Part shown: piece by piece, positions 8,210 through 20,100 of the stretch
How positions within the stretch are numbered: position 1 is the first letter of the stretch
How the letters are laid out: each line of letters begins with the position of its first letter
Source of the DNA: Takakia lepidozioides
Lineage: Eukaryota > Streptophyta > Takakiopsida > Takakiales > Takakiaceae
Assembly: GCA_030704615.1 (NCBI GenBank)
Contig: CM060731.1
Coordinates: forward strand, 47,430,001 to 47,494,000
Direction of reading: 5' to 3'
Length of the DNA: 64,000 nucleotides
Position numbers and translations under genes: made by a program
Notes under the pieces: model-generated
What the model was told of the DNA's origin: nothing
Databases searched by the model: none
Seen by the model: the letters and a program-made list of their open reading frames with translations, nothing else

Positions 8210-10950
8210 ATGGTATCCCCCCCTCCTTCCCTCCTTTCCTCCCTCCCTCCTTTGCCTTCCGAGTGTTTCTACAATGCCTTGGCCATGGTTATATGCGGCT
8301 GTGGTAGATCTGTAGTTGTGTATTTTTTTGCCTGATCGCAGCCGGTCTGAGTTCTGGTACCTACGGCCCTTCTTCTGTCTAACGGTCGATATGTGTCTCT
8401 GGTGCTCTCTATGCGTATGCCTTCCATCCTGTGATGCACTAGGTGGTTATAAATCGGTTGCTTAATGTTGCGCGAAGCGTGACGGGCATGTCGCTGCACA
8501 GTAGCCCGATGCGATAGTCATCCGGTTTTGTGTAATGTAGGCCGTGATGGCTCTGGAAAGAAGGGTCCTGAGTCAGCGTTTGGCTGCATTTTCTTCAGAG
8601 TCGGGGATGTGGTATAGAGCTTTTCAGTATGTAAGCTGTCGTGGAATTTTGTATCATGAGTAACTGAGAGGTGGCATGGCCGCAGGTGAAGTATGCTAGA
8701 GAACCCGACAACCCCACCAAGGGTAGGTACTTGAACGTTACCGTTTGTCCTAGCGTTGAATAATCTATATTAGCCGCATGGGGTAGCTTCAGTGCTTCTG
8801 AGGTTTTCGAGACTGTTCTGGATACGAGGTTCAATAAATTTGAAGGATGTGATGGTGTTCGTGGAGTAGATGTTGAAGGCAAGTTATGGTGACGGACACG
8901 TCATTATTTAGCTTGTAGGAGATGTCAGTGACACCGACCTTCTCTGATTGATCATTAAAGTTTTTCGTTGTTCACCTGGATGTGCAGCATGCAAGGCCAG
9001 GGGATCAGACCTCCGCGTGCATTTCAAGGTAATAGTTAACATCAGGTCGATGCCAATGACTGCCATCTACTGTCTCTTGTACCCAGTCTCCACTGAGAAA
9101 CGTAGTACTTTCCGAACCATATTTGTCAGCGTACTTGTACTTTCCATACTTGAATATGAATGCGGCCTGGGGAGGGATTTTTGAGTTTGCGGTACCGCTT
9201 CAGATTATTCTAGGAGATCTCCACGTGAAGGGAATATGACAATGAAGTGTTGTGGCCATATGTGTGTTAAGATACTGTGGTTGCCTCTACATCTCGAACA
9301 TTTAGATGCAAACATGATTATTTATTTGTCAGCCTTTTTCATTACAGCTATATCCAATAGGTCCACTGAGATGTGGAAGTTTTCCCTCTTTGTTACAGAA
9401 CACCAGAGAAGCAGCACAGGCAATCAAGCACTTTGAGCTTGCGAAGGCCAAGCGGTACTTGGAAGATGTGCTAGCCCACAAACAAGCGATTCCTTTCCGC
9501 CGTTTCTGTGGCGGTGTTGGTCGCACAGCTCAAGCAAAGTCCCGACATTCTAATGGACAGGGACGATGGCCTGTGAAGTCTGCAACTTTCTTGCTTGGAT
9601 TGTTGAAGAATGCAGAGAGCAATGCTGAGGTGTTGACTTCATCACCCTTCACTTCTCTCTCCAATGTCTGAGTGCTCTTGGAAGCAATCATGCTTGAGGT
9701 TATACCCGCTCCTTCTATTAAGTATCTGCAAAGTTTAGCCTGCCATTAACATCTGTGGCATTTTTTGTGTGCTTGTCATGTGTTTTGGTGAGTCAGGTGA
9801 AGGGTCTCGATGTCGACACTCTCGTCATTTCACACATACAGGTCAACAAGGCCCAGAAGCAGCGCCGCCGAACCTACCGAGCACATGGTCGCATCAACCG
9901 TGCGCATCTTACCTTTCCCTTTCAATCTAGCTGGTTCTCAACCCAAGCAGAGGTTATTTTTGCCTAAGATGTAAAAATGTGTTAGCATACTTGAAGTGTT
10001 TTTGTAGACTCCTCTGCCGGGATCATATTCCAGTGGTTCTGTTAGCTGGTTAATATCGCTTGCAGAACATAATATCTACTGTTGAACATAATAAATCTTC
10101 TTCCTTGTGTGCATAGTATTGACTGTTGTATGGTAGACAGTGGTCTTAGGTCTTCAGAATGACCACTGGTGACTTCTGGTTCAACTTGCAGCCTACATGT
10201 CATCGCCATGCCATATTGAGCTAACTCTCTCAGAGAAGGAGGTTGCTGTGAAGAAAGAGGTAAGGGTTTTATTACCATGAATCTGTTTCCGCATGCTCTT
10301 TTTGTTTGTCTGGACAATAAAATAAAGCATTATTTCTGGGGAAAAGTTCTCATTTTTCTACCAGGAGTGGTAGTAAATGTAGGTGCAGAGCCAAAATCTG
10401 ACAAGGAGTGTCCTAGACTGATGGTTGATCTACATATGCAACAATTGGAAATGTTACTAGCCACCAAACGTTCAGACAGTTTAGGTCCACTTTACACTAT
10501 GGACCAAGACCAAGAAATCGTGGGACCAAGAAGTGCCACTCTTGGGCTGGTCTTGGTCTGACGTCTTGGTCCGGAGCCAAAGAGTTAGGCCCAGCTACCA
10601 GGAGGGTTCCTTTTCCTTGGTCTGGACCAAGGAGTTCGCGCCAAAAGTAGGTGCCATGCAAGTATATTGGCCCGCTTTGGTCTTTTTGGCTTGGTCCCTA
10701 GTGTAAAGCCCTTGGGACCTCGACCAATAAGAATGCTCCATTTCCGCTTGGTCTTGGTCTTGGTCCTTAGTGTAAAGTGGCCTTTAGAATCACATGGACT
10801 TCAGAGTTCAGGGTTTCTTCCTCATGTTGTGTCATCTGCTTATTCTATGGATGGCGGTGTTTGACGTGGCAGGTGGACACAGAGATTACTCCTAGGAGGC
10901 CTCGTAAACAACAAGCGCGCCTGCGAAGTGGTGCCTCCTCCTCGTCATAG
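8210..10950 (+). CDS. RPL17: 60S ribosomal protein uL22 (L17)
   Basis: Seven coding exons: 8210-8212, 8686-8722, 8988-9028, 9399-9629, 9797-9899, 10192-10259 and 10873-10950. All introns are GT-AG with consistent phases, and the product is 186 residues, the usual length for eukaryotic uL22. Hallmarks are [30 protein letters not shown], the invariant [52 protein letters not shown] and the SEKE segment. The protein is a cytosolic large-subunit component near the peptide exit tunnel. The first coding exon is only the ATG, directly followed by a GT donor. The last exon encodes a basic, Ser-ending tail (GASSSS) that differs from the Arabidopsis form. Intron 6 contains a MITE. Confidence 0.97.
10484..10782. 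mobile_element. MITE in RPL17 intron 6
   Basis: The element is 299 bp with inverted ends: GGTCCACTTTACACTATGG on the left, and the reverse complement of CCTTAGTGTAAAGTGGCC on the right. Similarity continues inward through repeated ACCAAG/CTTGGT units, so the whole element is strongly self-complementary. It is flanked by TTTA at 10480-10483 and 10783-10786. A TTA-type target fits a PIF/Harbinger (Tourist-like) origin, which is inference. There is no coding capacity. Confidence 0.85.
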
Positions 10951-11667
10951 ATTGTCTACTTCTGTTTGGAAACAGACTTATCTGAATACTGGCGATATCT
11001 GCCCTTCCCATGTAATTCTTTCTGATAAAATTGCATGCTCTGTTTTTTATGTCGGGGGGTGTCATACACCAATTTTTTTTCCACTTTTGTTGTCTGTGCA
11101 CCGGCAGTACACTGATTGTTAGATCACATTTCAATTCCCGTGACTGTCTTAATAAGTAGTGACTGTTGTAATAAGTAAATCAGTAGAGTAGGAGAATTTG
11201 GGAGATAGGACAAGGAAATTGCGAATGAAACCTACGAGGGGGAGACAAAGAGCTCGAAGGTTGAAATCTGTCTGTAAGTTGCCAAATCCATTTTTTATTT
11301 TCTCTTATATTCTTGTCTCGTCTCGTTTCATTTTACTGTTTATTTCTGATGTTTCTGAATGACTTTCATATCCCTGGGATTGAAAACCGTGGATTTGATG
11401 TGGTGGCCAGTGAGGAATGAATACTTACCTACATTGTCTGCATTATATGATGACATCGTATAGCTTCTGAGGCCTTCACATCTGTCCTCTTCACTGTTGT
11501 TATCTTGAGCTGAGTTATCACCCTCCTTATGTTGCCCGTCTTCATAGAGATGGATTAAGGCAATGATGCAGTAAATCTTACCTATTTTGTGATGGGGGTT
11601 AGACCCCAAGGATCACATGGTTTTACTGAGCCGTCTTGATTTTTCTGGGGTATGTGTTGGTGGTATG

Positions 11668-11751
11668 TCGGCCAAAGGAATGATGATATGCTTGACAGAT
11701 TTTAATCTGATGACTAATATTACAGACTACAATTATCTGAACTTTGGCCGA
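11668..11751. repeat. 84-bp palindrome-ended repeat, copy A
   Basis: The unit is bounded by perfect 10-bp inverted ends, TCGGCCAAAG and CTTTGGCCGA. It shares its interior (GGAATGATGA ... ATTACAGACTACAATTATCTGA) with copy B at 11921-12003, and both are preceded by GGTATG. It may be a very small MITE or part of a larger repeat. Confidence 0.75.
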
Positions 11752-11920
11752 CGTTGGGGTTTGGTTTTTGATATGTTATGGGGCTCAACAAGGAATGGAG
11801 ACCCCACCTATACAAACTGAATCTGGTGACATCATTTCCATATGATCTGGGAGGCCATCATGTCACTTGATTGTTTGTATTCATCACTTTTAGGCATATT
11901 GGGGCCCGGAGTTTGGTATG

Positions 11921-12003
11921 TTGGCCAATGGAATGATGACATGTTTCACAGACCTAAACCTGGTGACCAAATTACAGACTACAATTATCTGACCTTTGGC
12001 CAA
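11921..12003. repeat. 84-bp palindrome-ended repeat, copy B
   Basis: Direct-orientation relative of 11668-11751 with ends TTGGCCAA/TTGGCCAA and about 80% interior identity by eye. The start-to-start spacing is 253 bp. Confidence 0.75.
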
Positions 12004-13608
12004 TATACCTGACACTCTATGTGCGGAGTTCTCTACTTTTTAATATGGATCTACTGCAGTCCTTTTGTCTGTTAATAATGATCAAGAGCAGACTTGTTAA
12101 GTCATGAAGGGAGCTTTATTGAGCCCACTTATGCTTGTTAGGTTGTTAAGGTTGTATTCTTCCTATCTCTTCGTGGTTTTTAGTAAGTTTTCTTTGATTT
12201 GAATGATTAAAAACTGTTTTTGCTGTTTTTTTTGGGCACATGAACTTGGTCCTTTTGTATTATCTACTTGGAAGTGATGTAGTCAGCTTGATGAAGTAGT
12301 TGATAGTCTTGATTCTTTTTGGTGAGTTGGTCCTTTTTGTTGTTGTTTTTTCTTTGATGTTTGTCTGTCCCTTCCTTTTTTTTTTTGTCATTTGCTCTTC
12401 TTTACCTTGGATTTGGCGCTGTCTTTGCGTAACTCTTAAATGTCTCAGTTTTATGAGGCTCTCACATTGATCAAGATACTACATCTCAAATCTGGGACAA
12501 ACCTCTGTCCACTATCCTCCTGACCTGGGATTTGGATTCTTTGTATGCTGCCATTGGCACTCTTCAGCAGACCTTCACTGTGAAGAGAATGTAATGATGG
12601 GCTTGAGCCATGTACCATGAAGTTAAACTGTAATCAGCCTATCCAATCCTCAATCGGAGGGGATAATGAACATTTGGCCAGAAGGGCGCAGCTGGTGTTA
12701 AGTGACACCAGAAATTATGCCTCTTTAGCAATGTTTTTTATGTTCCGTTCTGAGTGTCATGCTCTTCTAGGATCTGGTATTGTAGCTGTTGGGTTGCAGA
12801 AGTTTAGGTAGCATATATTTCCATGATTGCTCCGGGAAACATATTCCAGTCTGCATGTGCAGTATGTGTAATGTATGACTAGCAATGAAATGACCTGTTC
12901 ACAATTGGAAAAAGGAACCTTCAGCCACAGGTGGAACTTTCTGCAAATTTAGATCTTTACCAGTGTCTGCATCAACTTTCCGCCTCAGAAAATTATACAA
13001 TTGCATTTTTTCTTGTTAAGCAGACCTCAAAGCTTCATAGAGAAGGACTTGAATGTCAGAGAATTACGAGAGGGAAAAGTTACCTCTGAAGAAGTGCCAT
13101 GGAGGCTGAATAAGGAAGACAACGATTCGTGACCAAAGGGAGGGGGAGAGAATCATCCAGAGTCAAGAATTCGCCAGTGGCAGATTTGCGAAAAACTGGG
13201 GGGTGAAAGCTAGAACTACACTGAAGGAATAAAAGAAGCAACAGGCCAATTCAGAGTGAAACAGCCATAGAGCCTAAGAGGCCTAAGCATGAGGAAGACC
13301 CCACTCTGCAGCAGGCCCCCGGCGGCATCAGGAAAACCCCACTCTGCAGCAGGCCATAGAGATGCAATGTACCTGCAGCTCTCCAGAAAAGCAGCAGACT
13401 AATTTAGGCTGCCGAAAGAGAGCGCTTTAGCTTTACCCTTCCTAAAGGATTTACGGTGCCTCCAATTAACTTCGGGCTCATCCCCACCCAAGGGGGAGCG
13501 CATGGAGCAAAGTGAGCTGCCACTCCGCCGGGATGTTGTCATTCCATTGAATCCTTGATTCTGATATTCTGGTGCAAACCCTCCTCTAACCCCCGAGCGA
13601 TCAAAATC

Positions 13609-15385
13609 TTAGAGGAATTTAAAGTGCCTCCTTTCCCCACATCTGGGAATAGCTGTTCCCAACACACCCCACGCCTTACAAGCCTCAGACACGAGGTTTG
13701 AGTGAGTCATAAACAGCATAAACCTGACACATATCGGCTTACCCGGGAAAACCAATCCACATCTGGCCTTTCCACAAATTCCAGAAGAGCAGCCCAAACC
13801 GGACAGTTGGACCACAACCCACCAGCATAAAGGTTTAAAAGCAAAATAGAAGCTGCATTCCCAGGCACTGGATTCCACAAAGCATAAAAGGGGAGCACTC
13901 TAATCCAGGTGGAATTTGCCATAGGGCAAGAAACAAAGCAATGCGGTCTCGGATTCCCCCAACCTACACGAGATGCAATCAAAGGATGACCTAGGAAAGC
14001 AGATCCTGAGAGGAAGAATACGGTTAACCAATTTCCAGAGAAAGCCAGAGACTTCGGCTGCACGGTCTCCTTCCGCCAAACATCTTTCCAGATACCTTTC
14101 CAAGAAGATGGACAATCCGGCAAGTGAGACCACTTCCTTGTCCATTTTAGATCCATGGAGACCACAGGATTAAGCAGGGAGTAATTGAGCTTAAAAGTAT
14201 AAGCAAAGAACGGAGAGTGAAGCCTGTCACGCCAATTCCACTCTCCGGGGTCAAATTTCAGCATGGCCAGAGGAGCCTGCAGAAACCACATGAAAACATG
14301 GGTTTACATATATGACAACCGTTGTCAGCAGCGGGGTCCACCACCCCTGTGGCCATGCATAGGACACGAATTGCAAAGCAAGAATCCTCCGAAACCAAGG
14401 CAAGGCTGGGAGAGTGAAGGAAGCCAGAGTCTAAGGCAAGGAACTTCCATCCAGATAACAAGGAGCCAGAACGGGACAAAGCAAAAAATGCATCTTTAGA
14501 AGAACCAGAGCCAAAAGCAAGCCAGGCTGGGAGACCCCTTCCGTTGACCGGGAAGGAGGTAAGAGAAATCCATGAAGAAGGGAGATCTGCAGTCACAGCC
14601 TCCCACCCGGCTCTCAGCCCTCTTCGAGAAAGCAATCTTCAGCCACATCGGCGGAGATGAGAGCTCCATTCTCCCAATTAAGGTGGAAAAAATTAGTGAT
14701 ACCTACAGGATCCCCAAAAACCCATCTGGCGGAGCATGTAACCAACAGCTCAGAATCACGATTGAAATTACCAAAAAGAGGTTGTCTCAGCGCTTCCTCA
14801 GGAACTCGAGGCAAAAGATGATCCCTCAGCGAGAACCAAGCCCGCCAAATAGATCTCCAAGCTTGCGAGCCAGAGAGAGCAACAGAGTTAGTTGTGCCTC
14901 CCTGCACAATCCATCTAAGGGAAGGAGGCTAAACCGTGGAAAGAGCAGGACGAGCTTGAACAAGATGATGACGCACCAACAGACTCGAAGGAGATAAAAG
15001 AGTGCTTAAACACCCTGTAAACCCACTTGGCTAATAAGGCACAGATCTGCGATTGAGGATCAATAATACCAAGGCCACCATTGGTCTCTCCTGGTTGCAA
15101 GATGGACAATCTTGACATGTTCTGTTGGGTCATCTTGTTGGCCACGATCTGTCTGACTGGGTAGGGCATCCCCCCAGGGAAGACAGTGAGCAGCCACCGA
15201 CAAGCCACCGATGGGTCTTTCAATTTAGATAAAATCCCTTTTGATTTCCTCCAGTTAATATTCAGACCAAAAGCTTGCACAGAATCCAGACAAGGATAGA
15301 AGGGCCCGATCCACGTTTGCCTCTGAGCTGTTATCAATCAGCAGGAATGTATCATCTGCATAAAGTGAAGATTTGATACTGTCTA
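13609..15385 (-). pseudogene. LINE (non-LTR) reverse transcriptase relic, RT palm to zinc-binding domain
   Basis: Read on the minus strand from high to low coordinates. A YADD catalytic box (SLYADDTFLLID, complement of about 15351-15362) opens the fragment. It is followed by a GLNINWRKSK segment, a NGGLGI/ALLAKWVYR segment, and a zf-RVT type C-terminal region at about 14290-13700 with the order W..IW...P.K...F.W and a Cys/His pattern. This is the standard order of plant L1-type ORF2. The frame changes several times and contains stops. Sequence before YADD is missing, so the copy is truncated at its 5' side. Confidence 0.8.
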
Positions 15386-16220
15386 ATTGGGCATGGTGGG
15401 GTGAAGGATTGTAGGCCCCACCACATCTGGCCTGCTATGGAGGAGATCACTAGAAGGAAATCGCGGAATAACCACTATGTGAACCACTGGTTTTGAGTGG
15501 GAAAGGACACTTAACCACTGGGAGCCTACCAGTGCTATAGAACGAGTGGATTTCGTGTCCCAAAGGTTAAAGACATAATGTGTGTCACCAGTGGTTCAAG
15601 ACAGTGGTTACGGCCACTGGCATCCAGGTCCACATGTACGCTGACCTGTCATAGTGGTAAACTAACCACTGAACAACATACTGATTCCAACCACTCCTAG
15701 CGGCTGTGACGTGGACGCAGCAAATCCCTCAATGAGCAATATCATGACACATGTCCCTTTTCCCATGGACACGTGGACGGAGAAAGATTGTCGATGAGAT
15801 TGGACAGTACCACCAAGGGACAACCAAGGACACGTGTCATATTTTTGAACATTATTTTAATTAATTCTAGACTTTTGGGATTAAACTTAATATATATTTG
15901 AATTAAAATTAATTGAAATATTAATAATATCATGGTGTAATGTGTGATTGAACTTTGTGAAATTACAAGTGATGTCATACTTGTTTCAAAATGTCATATG
16001 AGAGGTCCATTTGACATTGAAGTGCTTGTGAAGTAGCAGTATTGAACAATTCATTGAACGTCCACTTGGAAGTCGAATAATGTAATATTCTATTATATAA
16101 TCACGATAAACAAATGGGTCCTATGGGAACAATGTCAGTGAGACCTCAGTAGTGAGACCTCAGTAGTGAGACCTCAGTTCTTTCCGTGGAAATACCATGC
16201 CGATGAATCCAGCTTCCCCG
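15386..16220. other. Gene-free stretch with short repeats
   Basis: No supported coding sequence. The part at 15460-15700 repeats CCACTGG/ACCACTG words. The part at 15840-15960 is very AT-rich. A 15-bp unit (TAGTGAGACCTCAG) occurs three times at about 16133-16177. Confidence 0.5.
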
Positions 16221-16570
16221 TGCAACCAATATCTTATCGAAGTTCCTCACCAAAGCTCACGTGGTCTTGTTAGGTGACTTCAATGCCCCGGTGGGCAAGG
16301 GTCTACAACAAGACGACGCATGAGGCTGTTTGGCGTGGATGAGCATAATTCCAACGGCAAGAGACTTATCAATTGTCTGGAGGAACTTCAGCTTTCGACC
16401 TTGAGCAAGAGATCAAAAGAAGACCCTTTGCAATGGTCTCGTGAAAAAGGAACGGTCCATTGTGGATCTTCTCATAGTGGACTATAAGGAGTTAGTCCCC
16501 CAGTGTTGCCAAAGGGGCGGTTGATAGAACCGATCATAATTGGTTCTTCTGACCACTTTGTTGTCTGGAC
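16220..16570 (+). pseudogene. LINE endonuclease (EEP) relic
   Basis: The plus strand reads VVLLGDFNAPVGK at about 16261-16300, the classic GDFNA motif of the apurinic-type endonuclease of LINEs. After a stop or frameshift come RLFGVDEHNSNGKRLI and finally GSSDHFVVW (about 16541-16569), which holds the C-terminal SDH catalytic motif. The order and spacing fit the end of an exonuclease-endonuclease-phosphatase domain. The orientation is opposite to the nearby reverse-transcriptase relic, so this is a separate insertion. Confidence 0.75.
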
Positions 16571-16758
16571 TGAGATCAAAGGTGTATTCTTGACACCGAG
16601 ATCTGTGAAACGTTCGGTTCGCAAGTAAGCGGCGCATAGAAAAAATCCAGAGACCTCTCTTCCTGCGTAGGTGAGAACGAGCTGTGGAGAACGATTGCTA
16701 ACACCTGAAAGTGGAGTAATTGCTGCTTGTGTGGCAGATATGTACCAAGTGTTTCTGG

Positions 16759-16800
16759 AGCCCAATGTGGATAGGTTCATGTTGCTAGTCAGCCTGGCAC
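16759..16800. repeat. Dispersed repeat fragment, copy 1
   Basis: About 41 bases around CCAATGTGGATAGGTTCATG match 28484-28526 with a few mismatches. The similarity stops abruptly on both sides. Its family is unknown. Confidence 0.6.
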
Positions 16801-17182
16801 TCACTGTTGGTGCACCACCGCAAAGCCTTCCTTCCATTAATCTATTGAACACCCCTTTGGTCTGATGCTCTTCATAGTTCACATCGGTAGAAATGAACAG
16901 ACAGAAACGGAGGAGCCCTCACAGTGAATACAGATCGAGGCTAAGAATGAGGATAACAGAGAATGATTGGGAACATGTTCTCAATAAAAAAGCCGTGATG
17001 CTAGGGCTTTGCGCCACCCTTAAACCCTTTCTCTTCTCCTGCAGCTGCATAGCCTCTCGGAGGTGGACTGCAAAAATGTGGCAGAGAGGAAGAGATTGCG
17101 AGACGTAGGAGGAGGATTGTAATTGTAGGTTTGGAAGAGAGGAGGTTCTCTGCGTCAGTTGTCAATCCAAGACTGTGTTCTA

Positions 17183-20100
17183 ATGGAAGCAGCTGCAGTG
17201 TCAAGCTGCAGCTCGGGGGTATCGTGGAGAGCTCCATTACGTGCCTCGTACAAAGGCTGGGCACGCAGAGATTCTGTGAAGGCATCTGTCTTGCCACCCT
17301 CCTCGGATCTGAATTCTATCATTTTTTCGTGTGCTCAAGTATCGTTGCTGTCTGAGAGGACGAGAACGGGTGGGAACCTGACGTTACATTCGCGTGTTGG
17401 GTTAGAGTTTCTCAAGTTTACACATTGGAAGGGTGAAAACGTTGGGAGAAAGAATGAAGAGAGACAGAAAGGTTGCAGGTGCAAAACAAAGCGCCAGAAT
17501 AGGAGTAAGGGAAAAGCCCGGCTTCCGAAGGAGAAAACAGACAAGAGGACGTCAAGCAAGGTAGATCCTATTGGTTTTATGAAAGAGGACACGCTTGCGA
17601 GCAAGCCATTTGCCCAATTTTTACGTGAAAGGTAATAGTCCTACCTTTGATTGTTGGTGTTAGCTTTCTGTTTGCTGGAGAATTGATTTAAAAAACATGT
17701 GTATGTGTGTGAAGGGTGTCTTCAGTCATTCAGCTGTGTGAGTACAGTCGCAAGCACCTCTGGTTTCTGAAGATTGTAGAAGGCTCCAACTTTATTGCAA
17801 TTGATTCCATCAAGGGAGAATGGTATATGAATTTCATTGCTGCATAACGTGTCCCCGTAAAAGACTTATTGGGCCTTGCCACACGTATGTGCAGGCCTGG
17901 GAGAATGAAATTGCCATGCTAGTCAGACTTTTCTCGCCATGCCCTCCCGGCCATAGAAGCTGTACCCAGTTTGGATGGAGTAGAGGAGGTTTCTTATGCT
18001 GAATTTTGTTGTTATACGCTTCCCAGATACAAGACCCTGAAGGATTTGAAGGAACGTATTGCAGCTCGGGATGAAGATTTACTTGAATTTGCTAATGCGT
18101 ATGTCACCTTCATCCACATCATGCTAGTCCTTTAGCTAACGGGAGCCGTACATCTATCCAACCGGCTATCAATTGGTTATGTTACATGATGTAGCTTCTT
18201 ACATGAATTTATTGTCTGTATTTTCAAGCTTGATTCCTTGGTAATTCTGTCAGGTGACCAAGTTCCAGAGGCGTAGAGGGGGTCCATAGTCTCTTTTTAT
18301 TCAACAAAGTAGGGAAGGTGTATTTGAAGGGCAGGAAATTTGAAGCTTAAAGTGGCTGTGGTCCAGGTATACAGTTATGGGTCTTAAGCGCCATTTTGAA
18401 CACATGGTCGAATTTTATGAGTGGGCCCCTGGTATTATATTTCTTATCCTTTTCATCTCTATTTGATGGCATGCCATAACTGTTCCAGATATGTTTCTGC
18501 ACAGGGAAGGAGGGAGTGGTTGTTTAGGGAGGAGGGGTCTCACATTCAGGATGAGAGACATTATCACTGGCAGATGCTATCAAGCTGAAGCACTGGTCTG
18601 AGAAACCTGTTGAATGCAGGTGCACGCTTCTGCTCCGTGGTGGGAGATTTTAATGACTGGGTGCACAGGCAAGATTGTGCTGGAGAGGGCTATTTGGGTC
18701 GGGATGACTATGGATACTGGCGGGTTGTTATAGAAGACAAGCTTCGAGAAGGACAGGAGGAGGATTTAATGTGCCAAGTATGATTATGCCACTGGACTAT
18801 TTACGATCCATGCTGTATTTGAGTTTGTATATTTGTGTTAGGAGGATGTTTGGTTTCGGTTCCCACATGGTCATTTTCATGAAATCTCCCATGTGGAATG
18901 CTGGGCTCCTTCCATGGGTTTGCTTCTGAAAGCTTGTGGGTGTGTAATATCTTGTCATGTATGACAGCTGCTATGTTCCCACTTTGGTGACTGTTACTTC
19001 GCTTTAAACCCCTATGGTCTGGTTCTGTGGTATCAGGAGTACAATTATGAAGTTGACTACGACCATGGCGATGAGGAAATCGACGAGGATGCTTTATTTG
19101 AGAAGATTGACAATGAGTATTGGGATCCTGGGGAGGATGAATTCATTTCTCCTAAGGATGATCTGACCCAGGAATTGTTTCAAGCTGTATTTGGATCAGA
19201 TCTAGATCCTTATAGGGAAACGGATGGAAGTCTGCATGGTAATCATACAGTTGCACATGATGAGGATGAAGAAGAACAGGAAGAGAGGCCAGATTTGCAG
19301 GACTTTATTTCTGGTGTGGATAAACGAATGGAGGTTTTTATCAGAAGTAAGCCAAGCAATCCAGACCTGCCACCCATTACAGTTGTGGATGATGGGAGCA
19401 ACCCAAATGTACCGACATTGGTGGATGATCCTGTGTGGAGGGAGCGTGTGGAGGGCAAGAAGCCACCTGATGCATATTGGGAGTTGTTTCGTAAAGGACG
19501 CAAGGCTTGGGAGAAGAAGTATAGTCCTGGGATATCTCATCGTGACCGTTTTCGGGTGTACTTTCACACGCCAGAGGGTCCCTTGGAACGCGTTCCGGCC
19601 TGGGCTACGTATGTTCTTCCTGGTGAACTTCCTTTTCCAGTCCTGCATCTGTGATCTGGCCACTTTTGGGACGTGAGGCTCTTTTCTGTTGCTATTCATC
19701 CTTGTAGCCCATGGGAAACTTCTGTATGGAGGGGAAGCATGTGATAGCTGGTTTCATTCGAATTGCATGCACCAGGCATGGCTGCCTTGTATGCAAGGGC
19801 CAAAGCCAGGTTGACTCATTCAACCTCTTTGAAACTTCTGTATGGAGGAGAATATGCCGAAACGAATCTGCAAATTAAGATTGTAGGAAGCCGGCTCACT
19901 TTTGCCCCTTCCTACGAAGGAGTGTCGGCCTCCCGCTCGATGCCCACTTGAGTGGGCATGATTCTTTAAGGAGTTGACATTTTGATCAGTTTCTCACAAA
20001 GTGTTGCATGAAAATTGGATGGCTGCCTTGTATGCAATGGCTCAAAGCCAGTTAGCCCAACCAGCCTCTTTGAAGTTGTTTCTACCTTGAGAATGGCCTT

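Larger units (their letters stand above)
10951..13608. other. Gene-poor region downstream of RPL17
   Basis: The RPL17 3' UTR should occupy the first few hundred bases. Beyond it I see no gene: open frames are short, T-rich and without family motifs. It contains the 84-bp repeat pair listed separately and a small imperfect duplication around 13288-13356 (two copies of CCCCACTCTGCAGCAGGCC). Confidence 0.6.

Noticed and set aside
14572-14997. Plus-strand frame of 141 codons in the LINE relic
   Set aside because: It is the antisense shadow of the minus-strand reverse-transcriptase relic, which carries the actual motifs.
16472-16882. Minus-strand frame with SARLTSNMNLSTLG, echoed by a frame at 28383-28586
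   Set aside because: Only the 41-base dispersed repeat is shared. The frames differ on either side, so the common peptide is a by-product of the repeat.
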